A stretch of 62,000 bases of DNA from Adiantum capillus-veneris (lineage: Eukaryota > Streptophyta > Polypodiopsida > Polypodiales > Pteridaceae). A program made the translations under genes and the position numbers. The stretch is from contig CM043942.1 of the NCBI GenBank assembly GCA_014529385.2, positions 22,182,991-22,244,990 of the forward strand, read 5' to 3'. The notes beneath the pieces were generated by a model that was given only the letters and a program-made list of their open reading frames with translations, was not told where the DNA came from and did no database searches. Each line of letters opens with the position of its first letter. Within the stretch, counting starts at the first letter, position 1. Positions 44,790-55,411 of this stretch are shown here, piece by piece.

Positions 44790-45832
44790 TAGCTGACCCA
44801 GGAGAAGAGTACAAACCTGTTTTCATTGCCCAAGATCTGACAGAGAGTGAGGAGTGTGTACTTAAAGAACTTCTCAAGGAATTCACGGATATATTTGCCT
44901 AGACATATCATGATATGAAAGGTGTTCCACCTTTCGTGGTGCAACACACAATCCCCATGAATAGCATGGCTAAACCAGTTCAGCAGAGACCCTACCCAAT
45001 GAATCCTAAATATGCAAAAATTGTTCAAGAAGAGATTGAAAATCTTGTGAAATGAAGATTCATATACCCTATTGAGCACTCAGAATGGGTGTCTCCAATA
45101 GTGATTCTGCCAAAAAAGAATGGGAAACTCAGAGTGTTCGTGGATCTCAAGAAGGTCAATGCCGCCACTAGGAGGGCCCATTACCCCTTGCCATATTCAG
45201 AACATGTGCTTGAAAGAGTTGCAGGGAAGGAAGCTTATAGCTTTTTAGATGGGTAATCTAGCTACAATCAAATCACAATTGCGCTGGAGGAACAAGCTAA
45301 AACAGCCTTTATAACCGAATTTGGAGTGTTTGCATTTCATGTTATGGCTTTTGGCTTAACCAATGCCCCTGCTACCTTTCAAAGATTGATAAACACTGCT
45401 TTTAGAGAATATTTGAGGGAGTTTTGCGAAGCTTTCTTAGATGACCTTTGTGTTTATCCCTCTTGGAAAGAACATATATCATGCTTACGAAAAGTGTTTG
45501 AGAAGTGCAGACTGTATCGTATCTCCTTAAACCCTTTCAAATACCAATTTTGGGTTAAACATGGAGTCATTTTAGGGCATATAGTGTCCAAAAATGGGAT
45601 TTCCACAGATGAGAGCAAAATTAAAGCCATTGCTGAATTGCCACCTCTTACAAACTATAAAGGAGTTCAAAGGTTCATGGGCCATGTTGGTTATTACCAA
45701 CGGTTTATTTTAAACTTTGTTGAGATAGATCATCCTTTGTACAAGATTCTTATTGAGTTCCAATGGACCGCGGAGAGTGACCATGCTTATGAGTCATTGA
45801 AAAAGACCTTGACTAGCACTTCTATTCTATGA
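44790..45832 (+). pseudogene. element A reverse transcriptase
   Basis: RT text in order: SEECVLKELLKEFTDIFA then a stop, KPVQQRPYPMNPKYAKIV, YPIEHSEWVSPIVILPKKNG, KLRVFVDLKKVNAATRRAHY, and EAYSFLDG with a stop at 45256-45258 at the motif A region. The open frame 45326-45832 follows, with FGLTNAPATFQRLINTAF, AFLDDLCVYPSWKEH (F-L-D-D catalytic box), LGHIVSKNGISTDESKIKAI and VQRFMGHVGYYQRFILNF. It copies RNA into cDNA in live relatives. At least three in-frame stops make this copy inactive. Confidence 0.9.
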
Positions 45833-46220
45833 GTGCTTGATTGGAATGTAATTTTCGATGTGCATATTGATGCATCAAACTTTTCTATTGGGTGTTTTCT
45901 AGCTGAACCAGTAGAACATAAACTGGACTACCCCATTAGCTTTGCAAGTCGTCAATTGAATGGTGCCAAGAGAAACTACACCACTACAGAGCGAAAAGGT
46001 TAAGGTATGATTTATGCAGTGAAGAAATTTTGCTACTACCTTCTGGCCAGCAAGTTTGTTTTCTATGTTGATCATCAAGCTTTGTTGTATCTAGTAAATA
46101 AACCTTGTTCCATGGGAAGAATTACACGATGGTTGTTAATTCTCCTTGAGGTTGATTTTACCGTTGTGGTGAGACCTGGTAAAAGACATGTCATGGTGGA
46201 TCATTTGTCTCACATACCCA
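45833..46220 (+). pseudogene. element A RNase H
   Basis: After a TGA at 45830-45832 the text continues WNVIFDVHIDASNFSIGCFL and SFASRQLNGAKRNYTTTERK, a TAA at 46001-46003, then MIYAVKKFCYYLLASKFVFY and VDHQALLYLVNKP. The signature DAS, the TTTER Glu and the VDH segment follow the Ty3/gypsy RNase H pattern. Confidence 0.87.
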
Positions 46221-47584
46221 ATGGTGAAGTCCCTACTGGAGTCGATGATGAGTTGCCTGGTACTTCTCTATTCCTAGTCGAAACCATACCTGAATGGAGT
46301 GAGAAGATTGTGAGATTTCTAGTTAATGGTTTTCCACCCAAAGAGCTTCGTAAAGACATAGCTCAAAAACTATTAAAAGAATGTGAACCTTACTCTCTCA
46401 TTGCAGGAACTCTCTACATGCTAGGCAAGGATGATATTTTTAGACGTTGTGCCCGTGAGGATGAGTATTTATACATACTGCAAGAAGCCCACATGGGTAT
46501 CATCGGTGGATATTTCTTAGGGGAACTAACAACTAGAAAGGTGTTGCAATCAGGCTATTGGTGGACAACCTTATTCAAGGATGCATCACTTTTTGCAAAA
46601 GGATGTGATGAATGCCAACGTTACAAGATCACACAATGAAAGGATAGGATGCCCTTACATCCTGTTAAAGTGACTCAACCATTTGAAAAATGGGGCTTGG
46701 ACTTTGTAGGCCCAATTAGTCCTGCAGCTCGTAGCACTCAATCATGATATATTATCGTTGCCACTAACTATGTGACAAAGTGGGTGGAAGCCAGAGGGAC
46801 ACGTAAGGTCGATGCGAGGTCAACTACCAAGTTTCTCTTTGAGAACATTATTACAAGATTTCATTGTCCCTTTGAGATTGTGAGTGACAATGGTACTCAT
46901 TTTATAAATGGAGTAATAAAAGAACTCACTACCAACTTTATCATAGCTCACTTTAAGTCCACACCTTATTATCCACAAGAAAATGGCAAAGCTGAGAGCA
47001 CCAACAAGACCTTAATCTCTATCTTGACCAAAATGGTGGAAGCTCATCACACAAATTGGGATTTAAAGCTTACATCATCTCTATGGACTTATTGTACTGC
47101 GTACAAAGTTACCATTAACTGCACACCGTTTAAGATGGTGTATGGCCAAGAAGCGGTTATGCCATGGGAGTTTGTCGTTCCTAGTCTTTGAGTAGCTTCT
47201 CAAGAAGGTTGGGAAGTTGAGCGATTATATATCCTTGAAAGGCTAGATGAAGAGAGGCAATTAGCTGTGCAAAATGCACTTGTGGAGAAAGATAGGAGGA
47301 AGAATTGGTTTGACCGTCATCTAAAGAACAAAGATATCAATGTTGGTGATAAAGTTCTTATGTATGAAGTGCATAACAAAAGGAAAAAGTTGAAATATGC
47401 GGGAAAAAGACCATATAGAGTATGTGAGATCACCCCACAAGGAACCATTCGTGTGGAGACTCTTGATGGAGTTGAAACCATTGGATTCCTCAATGGGAGC
47501 AAATATCAAAGATACTATGATCCTTTAATCCAAGAGGAGCTACGTGCCATCCATACAAAAAATGTAGCCAAGGCACAAACATAA
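46221..47584 (+). pseudogene. element A integrase
   Basis: The frame 46007-46639 ends with the zinc-binding region (an upstream His pair region, then CDECQRYKITQ and a TGA). The core follows: FEKWGLDFVGPISPA with the first Asp, a TGA at 46746-46748, then frame 46772-47191 with IVSDNGTHFINGVIKE (second Asp) and PYYPQENGKAESTNKTLISI (catalytic Glu). A TGA at 47189-47191 precedes the C-terminal frame 47267-47584: RRKNWFDRHLKNKDINVGDK, KLKYAGKRPYRVCEITPQGT. The D,D,E residues are present, but three stops break the protein. Confidence 0.9.
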
Positions 47585-47657
47585 TTGAAGAAGATACAAG
47601 CTCAAGATGAGGCTAAGGAGCGACAACAACGCATAAGAAGCCAACGAGAGGCTAACC

Positions 47658-48140
47658 TTGGAGTTACACATGCATTCCATGTTGAAATTGATGAGGATTA
47701 ATGAAACGCTGCATTGGATTCATAAAAAACTATTGGAAGCCCAAGGCTACTATAAAGGAAATAATCAAATCTGGGTGCCAAAATGTAAATTGTGCTCTTA
47801 CTTGTCACTGGGCCTATGTGAGTCCAATCCTGTGGCTCCAAAACAAATTGAAGATCACAAAGAGGACAAAATCAAGGAATGCCACACACCTGCTCCAAAG
47901 GTAGTTTGGGTACGAAAGAAAGAACGATTTGTTTCACCTAGCTCAAGAACAACGAAATCGAATGAAGATTCTTGCTCTTCTTGTAGTTCCTATACGGAAG
48001 TAGAAGCTTCAACACAACCTCCACCTACCATTGTACATATCCATACAAGCAAGAAAGAGTTTGCACCTCCCGTTGTAAGTTCACCACCTACAACAATGTT
48101 GCAAATAAAATCATGGGAGAGTACCTTACCACCCTTGTAA
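47658..48140 (+). CDS. element A downstream ORF with W-V-P-K motifs, unknown function
   Basis: An open frame of 160 codons after integrase. It reads HWIHKKLLEAQGYYKGNNQI, WVPKCKLCSYLSLGLCESNP, KVVWVRKKERFVSPSS, then a Ser/Thr/Pro-rich tail. Element B keeps an open, recognisably homologous frame (33816-34298), including the two W-x-P-K segments and the C-x-x-C...C spacing. I know no function. It may be the C-terminal end of Pol (after one stop at 47582-47584) rather than a separate gene. I see no membrane segment that would support an env-like role. Confidence 0.55.
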   Translation: MELHMHSMLKLMRINETLHWIHKKLLEAQGYYKGNNQIWVPKCKLCSYLSLGLCESNPVAPKQIEDHKEDKIKECHTPAPKVVWVRKKERFVSPSSRTTKSNEDSCSSCSSYTEVEASTQPPPTIVHIHTSKKEFAPPVVSSPPTTMLQIKSWESTLPPL

Positions 48141-48249
48141 CTAGATGAAACGCATAGGGTGGTCGAAAACTATTGGTTAAAGCCTTCACTCATAACAACT
48201 TGGAAAAATTGGTTTCAAAAGGTGACTTCCAAAAGGTATGATCTATCCA

Positions 48250-48263
48250 AGGAAGGGGGGAGT
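48250..48263 (+). promoter_or_regulatory. internal polypurine-tract-like sequence
   Basis: AAGGAAGGGGGGAG, nearly identical to the true 3' tract of this element at 50254-50266. It is followed directly by TGTTTGCTGACATCC. Confidence 0.6.
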
Positions 48264-48488
48264 GTTTGCTGACATCCATCATTCACTTGCTTTCCTCTCA
48301 ACCTTCCTCCTTGACCTCTCAATCTCCAATCTAAGGGAATGTATATATAAAGCCTTATACTCACAAAAACAAGATAAAAAAGTAAAAGAGCAAGAGCCAT
48401 AACACAAAATCATAAAAACACATTATACACAAGAACACGACCCTTGTAATATTTGCACTCTAACCACCATCATCTATTTGCGTGTACA
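48264..48488 (+). promoter_or_regulatory. promoter-like or LTR-like block upstream of the 3' ORF
   Basis: The block begins TGTTTGCTGACATCC after a purine tract, has a strong TATA box TATATATAA at 48342-48350, and ends GTGTACA. ATG of the next ORF is at 48492, about 142 bases after the TATA box. TG...CA ends after a purine tract look like a small LTR, but there is no partner copy and no target-site duplication. A plain subgenomic promoter is equally possible. Confidence 0.45.
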
Positions 48489-48491
48489 GAT

Positions 48492-48917
48492 ATGGCTAGT
48501 ACGCTAGAGTCATCCACTCCTGCCTTCAGTGAGAGGTACCCTCGTTACTTTTCACAAATGTTTCACATGGTCTTTCCGGTGCTTGCCTGTGATGAATGGG
48601 ATTTTGTAGGTATGCTAGCACGTGAGAGGAATTTCGAGGAGTTAGAATGGCTGATACGTCTCTTGACCACGACTGATCCATACTTAGTAGAGAGTGTATC
48701 TCCCATTGCACAAGCCTATCCTTTTGACCAAGATGACTATAGGCGTCTAGTTACCTTGTTAGTAAACATTGGTGCCTCTGATGATGAAGAAGATTTACAT
48801 GATTATACGGATGGCACATATGGTCTCACAAATGATGACTTTGTTTTTCTCGACGATGAGGATAGGGGTTTAGCCTTAGGGTTTCCCACCAATCTCTACA
48901 ATATCCTATTCCCTTGA
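48492..48917 (+). CDS. element A 3' ORF, unknown protein (141 codons)
   Basis: I take the ATG at 48492 (MASTLESSTPAFSERYPRYF) because it is the first after the TATA-like block; an earlier in-frame ATG at 48453 lies inside that block. The product is acidic, with DEWDFVGMLARERNFEELEW, DPYLVESVSPIAQAYPFDQD, GASDDEEDLHDYTDG and FVFLDDEDRGLALGFPTNLY. There is no signal peptide, membrane segment, zinc motif or coiled coil. A second G-rich motif (TTTAGGGGGAG, 48921-48931) follows the stop. Tat/Athila relatives sometimes carry an extra ORF after pol; I do not recognise this one. Element B lacks the region. Confidence 0.5.
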   Translation: MASTLESSTPAFSERYPRYFSQMFHMVFPVLACDEWDFVGMLARERNFEELEWLIRLLTTTDPYLVESVSPIAQAYPFDQDDYRRLVTLLVNIGASDDEEDLHDYTDGTYGLTNDDFVFLDDEDRGLALGFPTNLYNILFP

Positions 48918-48931
48918 CTCTTTAGGGGGAG

Positions 48932-50253
48932 TGCAAATAATTAGGTTAGGGTTCCTTATGTTTTTTGATTGTGTTCAATAAGTGTTGGTACATTTTCCCA
49001 TTGATGTGCCTCCTAGAGGTATTCTTTGTGTTTCCTAGTTTGTACAGGAACATGTTGCTATTGTTAGGATTTGGACCTTCATGGAATCTCTCTCTCGTTC
49101 ACACTTCAAATCAAGCACGACCATCAACACAAACATGTGTTTCTTGTCCATTAGCATTGCCCCTTATCTTTTTGCATCCATGTTTGTCTGCTTTAATTGT
49201 GATTGGTAGCATAATATTCAGTACATTTTCTTAGTATAAAACATTAAATTCAATGAAATTTTTTGTCATAATCACTTGTCTAGGTCTAAAAATCAAGCAG
49301 TCCGACTAAGCTAGTTTGACCAAGCTAGGTGTTAGAGATCTTCTCTTAATACCATGGGGAATGCCTTCCTAATAATCAATGGTTACTTAGGTTCTTAATC
49401 CGATTTAAGCAGCATTGTTTGAAATGTATAGGGCTTTCTAGTGGGCTTAGTCCCTATTGACCTTTAGCTTAAGTATTATAAAGGGAGTTTACTAATGTGA
49501 TGAGCCTGGGAAGGGTAATAGTGTTTTATGAACCCCCAAAGTCATACAAAAAAGAAAAAATCAAAGTGCCACAATGTAAAATCTTAAGCTGGAAGAAAAA
49601 TCTTAGCTTGATTTGGTACTTCACTCACATGTATCGCCTATGGTACTAGAGCCCTAGAGGTTCCCAGTGTGGGCGCTTTTCCTTGAGAAGAAAAAAACCC
49701 AAGGCATACAAAATAAGCACACACATCAAATTGCAACAATGTGAAAAGACTTTGGGGGGTCAAAGAAAAGGAATTAAGTCACGCGATGATTTCATGAGCA
49801 ATTCCTTTTATCGTAGCTTAACTACAAGGTCTTCTAGATATAGCCTCTAGTCAGCCCTTGGACATGAAATACTTGGCTCTCGCGATTAAACAACTTAATT
49901 GACCTGAGAAAATTGAGAAGCTTACCCATGGTATTAAATGTTAATCTTAAGTGCCTTTTGATTGTTAAATTAGCGACCCCGAACTCGTTTAGTTTTTTAA
50001 CTTCCCAACTATTTATGTATTTGATTTTACTACAATTTAATGTTTATTGCTGACAAATGGTTTAAATTTTTGTTACCAAACAATTTGTCTGTCTACAACT
50101 GCATATGCTTTTTAATTGTATATGAGAATGCAATTACTGTGCCAATGTTGTTTGATTTTGCAGTGAAGAAGGCTAAGGACATTCTTCTTAGATGCTCTTC
50201 CACCTTGACGAACGAGCTTCAACTCAATAGCTTCTGAGAACAGAATCCACATC
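48932..50253 (+). other. element A 3' non-coding region
   Basis: There are no convincing frames. From 49070 on it matches 31053-32300 of element B on the other strand. Confidence 0.75.
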
Positions 50254-50266
50254 AGGAAGGGGGGCA
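50254..50266 (+). promoter_or_regulatory. polypurine tract of element A
   Basis: AGGAAGGGGGGCA directly precedes the 3' LTR. Confidence 0.85.
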
Positions 50267-50571
50267 TGCTAACCCTCATGCACATTCCTATTGCCTGCAA
50301 CAGATGCCGTATTATTTATTTGGTAGAGTCAGGTACCGGGCTTGTCAGTCGAATAGGAAAAGGGTAAGAGTGATCGCCGATGAGAGGTGCACTCTAATTG
50401 GAACATTCAACGAATTAGTTGGCTAAGCATGGGCACCCAAAGTGTGAATGGGGCGAGCTCATTTAAAAGTCAACTAAACCTAAAATTCACTCATTCTTTC
50501 ATTTGTGCAACTGAAGAGTGTTCTTGCTCCATCTCCATCTTCTTCTTCTTCATCTCCTTGTGTGTGTATGC

Positions 50572-50635
<64 letters not shown>

Positions 50636-50864
50636 ATTGTGATGGCAGCATGACGGTGGCGAGGAGGTTGAGCGTGGCGTAGTGGCATATCCCTCTTCTT
50701 CGCGGCGAGGAATCCTCCACAACAATAAGCGTAGAGTGGTGAGTGACACACCATCGTCATCTTTGAGCTTACTAGTTTAGACGTTGCATGCTTGGAGCCA
50801 TTTGTGGTTGGCACATATTGTATCAGCAAGTCCCTTACATTGACACGTGCAACAGACACGCACA
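50267..50864 (+). repeat. 3' LTR of element A
   Basis: It starts TGCTAACCCTCATGC (TGTTAACC in the 5' LTR) and ends CACGCACA. The GA microsatellite is at 50574-50634. The TATA position is mutated to TTTAAAAG. Its boundary with the split LTR of element B is exact to within about three bases. Confidence 0.9.
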
Positions 50865-51240
50865 CATGCTCAACCGCCTTGCCGCCTCCGAGCCGTCATC
50901 GCAATGCTCGATCACTCTCTCTCTCTCTCACGCGTACACACGCATATGCAAGGAAATGATGAAGAAGAAGATGGAGATGGAGCAAGAGCACTCTTCAATT
51001 GCACAAATGAGAGAATGAGTGATTTTTAGGTTTAAGTGACTTTTATATGAGCTCGCCCATTGACACTTGGGCGCCCATGCTTAGCCAACTAACCCTTGAA
51101 TGTTCCATTTAGAGTGCACCTCTTATCGGTGATCACTCTACCCTTTTTCTATTGGACCGACAAGCCCGGTGACTCTATCAAATAAATATTACGGTGTCTG
51201 TCATAGGTGATAGGGTGTCCGTGAGCCGTGAGGGTTGACA
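50865..51240 (-). repeat. element B 5' LTR, outer part
   Basis: On the minus strand it begins TGTCAACCCTCACGG at 51240 and covers the promoter half of the Tat LTR. It has a TATA box (CATATAAAAGTC, about 51038-51048) and a short GA tract. It stops at 50865, where element A's 3' LTR ends. The LTR resumes at 38154. Confidence 0.92.
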
Positions 51241-51429
51241 GAGCTGAGATCTATGATACCTTGGGTCCTGAAACCATGAAAGCTCATGTCATAGGAGACC
51301 CATGGGATAGACATTATCAGGGCAGAGATAATGCTATCTACATCTTGACTTGGGAAATAATTTGTCACGTTTCATGGAGATACGTAGGAAACTATTTAGA
51401 AGGTTTATAGATGCCAAACATTAATAATG
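51241..51429. other. spacer of unknown origin
   Basis: A 60-codon open frame (51228-51410) has protein-like text (WDRHYQGRDNAIYILTWEII) but matches nothing I recognise. Confidence 0.4.
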
Positions 51430-51435
51430 CTACAT

Positions 51436-52310
51436 GTGATCTAAGTGTTCCTCGTCTATTGGCATCTCCCTAGCTCCATCCATCTGTGCAAATTGTGGTA
51501 GCCCAAACTTTAGTTCTCCATTGAGGAAAGCTCAAAGAGCTAAAAATAGCTCAGGGTCTCCATACATTTTGGACATGATGGTGGTTCTAACTTATAAAGA
51601 CATGAAATCCATCAATTTGGCAATGTTTAACGACACCTTTTGGGCTTCAGACCCTTAATGTGGGGAAGATGAGATGTCCATTTTTTTGATAGGGTCAGAT
51701 AGTCCCTCTGTTAACATTCTTTCCATCATGAGGTGAGTACACCCACTTTCCCATGACTTTAAGTCACTTTCTTCTTGGATGACACTAGGTATGGCTAAGG
51801 TTCTATGGACTTGGTGAGGTTGTTGTTGCGTAGGGAACACAATGTCAGTAATTTGGATCTACCTAGGTGCTGGGTCTAGGTCTCTTTGGGTATCTTCTAC
51901 CTAACTCCTTAATTTCTTGACTCGCTCGATCTCCTCTATAGGGTTTGGATAAGTTCCTATCTTTTTCTTGGATCCTGTCCATTGTGGCTCATGAAGATCT
52001 TCCTTGTTAGTTTCTATCTTAGTGGTCTTTTGGGTCTCCATGGTTTCACGTGAATCAGAATCCTCTTTAGCATCGTTCATATATACGGGGTCGTCAATAG
52101 TCCCTATGTTGGTCTTTGAACTGGGGTTTGACTTCAGTGCTTTTTGCAATCTCTTCCTTTGTGCTTTCTTCTTTTTTTGAGATTGGGCAATTGATGCCGT
52201 GTCTCTTTCCTCAAGAATATAGTTTTATTTTTGGAGCATCGATCGTGTGAGTACGTTTATTGGTACAACAAGTGTACTTTGTGATGGCTCCTCGGTAAGC
52301 TCAATCAAGC
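51436..52310 (-). pseudogene. element C Gag-protease linker
   Basis: The frames 52149-51901 and 51840-51655 match 42300-42860 of element A (KSNPSSKTNIGTIDDPVYMN; HRTLAIPSVIQEESDLKSWE). The single-copy target of the inverted-repeat transposon (GGACATCTCATCTTCCCC, minus strand) lies near 51657-51675. Stops separate the frames. Confidence 0.78.
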
Positions 52311-53045
52311 TTAATGGCGTGATCTTCGCGCATTTGGATTATTTGGACATTGGGCAATCAAATGATCTATGCCACATCGATTACACATGAGTATCGGCAT
52401 TGTAGACGTGCTCACTTGATTGGTTTGCATTAGGGTGGCGTTGTTTTGTAGCCTAATAGGACACTCGGCCACACAATGTGCACACTCATAGCATTGAAGA
52501 GGTGGTCTCTTAGTAGTGTAACTGATATTTTGGTCTCTTGCAGCAAGGGCAGCTACTTGATAGACATGTTTGATTTGTCCCCAATAGTCCTCCATGTAGT
52601 ATCGTGGACTTTCTTCAAGCACATCAATCCCATAGGCAATATTAGGGGATATATCTTCCTCACAGCCTTCCAAACAAGCAATAGATGACTCACAACCCAC
52701 TTGATTCACATAAGTGATTCTCGGATGTGGTGGTTGCGGTCCTAGCACTGGAGGTGGTAAGGGTGTTGTTTGAACAACATTTTGGGCCCTAGGGACCATG
52801 TGTTGTGCCTTTTGTTCAAGAGGTGGCTCTGGCATCAATGCAAGCACTCGAGGTGTGTCTCTCCATTCTAAGGTTGGTCTATTGGCCATCAGGCGCTTAA
52901 ATACTATGCAATCCTTAGCTTGATGACCATACCTCCCACAGGCATTGCAATTCCCATTGAATTTTACTCTAAAAGTAGGCCATTCACCGGTACTATGCGG
53001 TCCATAGCATACTGACCACCATTGTTGCTCCCTTCTTGGATACAT
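52311..53045 (-). pseudogene. element C nucleocapsid, best-preserved copy
   Basis: The 244-codon open frame has CNACGRYGHQAKDC (a complete CCHC knuckle, about residues 30-43), a proline-rich part (QTTPLPPPVLGPQPPHPRIT), YYMEDYWGQIKHVYQVAALA, LQCYECAHCVAECPIRL, and CNRCGIDHLIAQC near the end, a second, slightly compressed CCHC-type knuckle. It would bind element RNA. A fragment of the same region is at 19093-19467, and element A has lost the centre. Confidence 0.85.
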
Positions 53046-53084
53046 ATGATTATTTTGTGGAGCACGATGGTCTCTAAGACTCTG

Positions 53085-54772
53085 TTAAATGGCATTGGTG
53101 AGATCTGCTAAAGTCATCTTAGATATCTTTGGCTCCTTAGCAATAGGATTTAGGGTCATTGGCTGATGTCCCGATGCTTGCGAGCTAGTAGATCTAGACT
53201 CAATAGACACTCTTTTTCCTTGAATCATTAAATTATCCTCCAATTGGATCACATTGGTGGTGACTGCTTCCCAAGTGGTGATACCTCTAATGACTAGGCC
53301 ATTGTAGATATCCTCATGTTGTAATCCCCTAATGAATCTATCAAGCAATTGATTATTATTGAAGAAATCAGTGGATCACAACGAGAATTCAAATGCTTTA
53401 AGCGACTAATAAAGTCTCTCACCGACTCTCCTTCCTCTCGTTGGGCTTTTTGGAGTTGAGAGGCTACACCCCAAAGCACTCCCTCTCATATGTATTCTTT
53501 CAAGAACAAATCTCCTAAAGAGTAGGGTAAATCATTTTTTCTTCCACCCTTAGGGTTCTATATCAATCCCCAGCCTTCCCACTTAAGGTTAGTCTTAAAG
53601 CATTACTCTTATGCAGGTCATTGTGTTCTCCTAGAGAATCGCATATTTGTTCAAACACGTTGATATGCTTTCTCACATCCCCGTCTAAACTAAATTTTTG
53701 TGTGAGCTTAGCTATTTTTACTACCTTACTTCTAGGTTCTCTATCAGGCGTGTTACGCATATTCTTAGCAATAGATCGATCGATATCTTGAGCAAATGTT
53801 GCCAAGTCACCTAAGTGAGAAGGCACCGGGGGTGAAGGCGCTCTAAACACTACATGTGGAGTAGGTATTGGCATTGGGATTGGCATGTAGGAAGCCCTTG
53901 GGCTCCATGTTTGGTATGGTGTTGTGCCATGTGGCGGCCCAAAGTTCATATGTGTGGCCCTAGGCATAGCAGATGTCGGATGTGACATGCTAATGCTAGC
54001 CGGTATGGTCCCATGTAAAAAAGAGCTTGGGTGTTGTGGTTTTGGAGCATAGGTTGTGGAAACAATGGGAGGGGGTAGGGGCTACATGAGTACAAGGACC
54101 TATAGGTGTATATAATTGGTACACACTTGTAGGTACTGTTGTAGGCATTGAGCTACCATGTAGCAGTCCTTTACTAACAAATGAGGTCCATGGCGTGTTT
54201 CTTGGCATGCCCATCATTGGGGTAGGCATGGTAGCCGTGGTTTCATCAAGGGAAAGATGAGCTAGACTTGGAAAAGTAAAGCTATCACTTCTGGGATTAG
54301 ATTGCACTAAGACTCTTGGTGAAACAACATATGGAGGATCCATCGGACTTACCGAGGGAGTCTCCATTTGCAATAAGGTTGGTTGTTTAGCCTTCCCTGT
54401 ATCCAAGAATCTCATGAGACCGGTTGAAGGCATGTGGATCCCCTTGTTCTGTCTCTCTTGCTCAATAACCCTATGGATGATCTCACAAACTCTTTGTTGT
54501 TGATCCTCCACACTAGTAGCACCCGTTGTGGATTTAGGACATCTAACCAACCCACGTGATAGGTGTGACCTGTGTATAGGTCAGTTAGAGTTTTTGTTTG
54601 TAGTTCATACTCCCAATTCTCATTTAAGAACGTTCCATCTATGATTGGGGTGCAAGGGGTGTCTTTTGCACCAGATGCAATCTGGCTTTCTATGGTTTAA
54701 ACCTTAATGTTCTCTAAATCAGGAGCACTCGATTGCTCTCCTAGCAAGGATATTGACATAGGATCTTTTTCT
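53085..54772 (-). pseudogene. element C Gag capsid region
   Basis: The frames 54550-53996, 53988-53563, 53479-53294 and 53348-53085 follow the order of element A: TTGATSVEDQQQRVCEIIHR, PSTGLMRFLDTGKAKQP, TTATMPTPMMGMPRNTPWTS, SHLGDLATFAQDIDRSIAKN, NVFEQICDSLGEHNDLHKSN, EGESVRDFISRLKHLNSRCD, and GITTWEAVTTNVIQLEDNLM. The text up to SISLLGEQ-type residues near 54750 is Gag; upstream Gag is deleted. Several frameshifts are present. Confidence 0.82.
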
Positions 54773-55389
54773 TTTAATGGTCGGTTTTTGGATTAAAGCA
54801 TGCGATAGCTCAAAATGAGTGTATCACTCAAGGGGTTGTGGTGTGCTTTACAACACAATGTTCGGTTACTTGAAGCTCAGATGGTCCTCAAAAAGGTCGA
54901 TTTTTACTTAGGCATGAAGCTAAAATAAGTAATTCTAAAGGGTGACTGAGGCCTGAGCCTGAGCGTGGGCTTGGGCTTGGGCTTGGGGAATGTTCTTGAT
55001 CCCGATCCTACCTTTAAAATTTTTAATTTTCTTTTGAGATAAGGTCATCGCGGTCGCACTGCACACGCGAGCACACACACACCTAACCTACCTACTTACA
55101 ACTAACATAGCTACTATTGTTACACACTAACACAATACTACAACCAACTCATTAGCTAATCTACTTCCTGTACCTTACAAAACTAACATTATAGATCTAC
55201 TACCTTAATTCTAACACCTTATCACAAAGAAAACACAATACATTGAAATACCTTATTAACAAATATGGTACACTGTACCAAAACAAAATCCTTCTCGACA
55301 AGCCTCACACCTTCTTTCTCTACCTTTCCTACATTTCATAATGCACCACAAAGCAGCATAGAGTGCTACTTGAGATTAATGCAAGGAAT
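54773..55389 (-). other. element C leader
   Basis: Non-coding. It matches 38790-39420 of element A on the opposite strand. Confidence 0.75.
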
Positions 55390-55411
55390 TTCCACCGCAG
55401 GGTGCCAAAAA
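55390..55411 (-). promoter_or_regulatory. primer binding site of element C
   Basis: The minus strand reads TTTTTGGCACCCTGCGGTGG, a decayed form of the Tat primer site (one base lost), directly after the LTR end. Confidence 0.75.

Larger units (their letters stand above)
38155..50864 (+). mobile_element. element A: Tat/Athila-like gypsy, plus strand, full structure
   Basis: About 12.7 kb. Order: 5' LTR, primer site, long leader, gag, protease, RT, RNase H, integrase, a W-V-P-K ORF, a separate 154-codon-class ORF with promoter-like text, a long 3' non-coding stretch, polypurine tract, 3' LTR. The protease-RT-RNase H-integrase order is Ty3/gypsy, and the primer site and DGG protease point to Tat/Athila. 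The first ~210 aligned LTR bases differ at about 25 positions, so the insertion is old. No clean 5-bp target-site duplication was found. Confidence 0.93.
30768..51240 (-). mobile_element. element B: Tat/Athila-like gypsy, minus strand, interrupted by element A
   Basis: Reading minus from 51240: 5' LTR (51240-50865, then 38154-37961 after skipping element A), primer site, leader, gag N-terminus, protease, a downstream W-V-P-K ORF, polypurine tract, and a truncated 3' LTR (31039 to about 30768). The nucleocapsid and the whole RT-RNase H-integrase block are missing relative to element A. A separate copia-like remnant sits at about 32311-33815. Confidence 0.88.

Noticed and set aside
48264-48488. 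A definite solo LTR
   Set aside because: TG...CA ends and a TATA box are present, but there is no partner copy and the flanking 5 bases (GGGAG and GATAT) differ.
38150-50869. A 5-bp target-site duplication for element A
   Set aside because: The flanks (TGCAC on the left; CATGC or nearby on the right) do not match. The join of the split LTR supports the insertion, but the duplication is not demonstrable.
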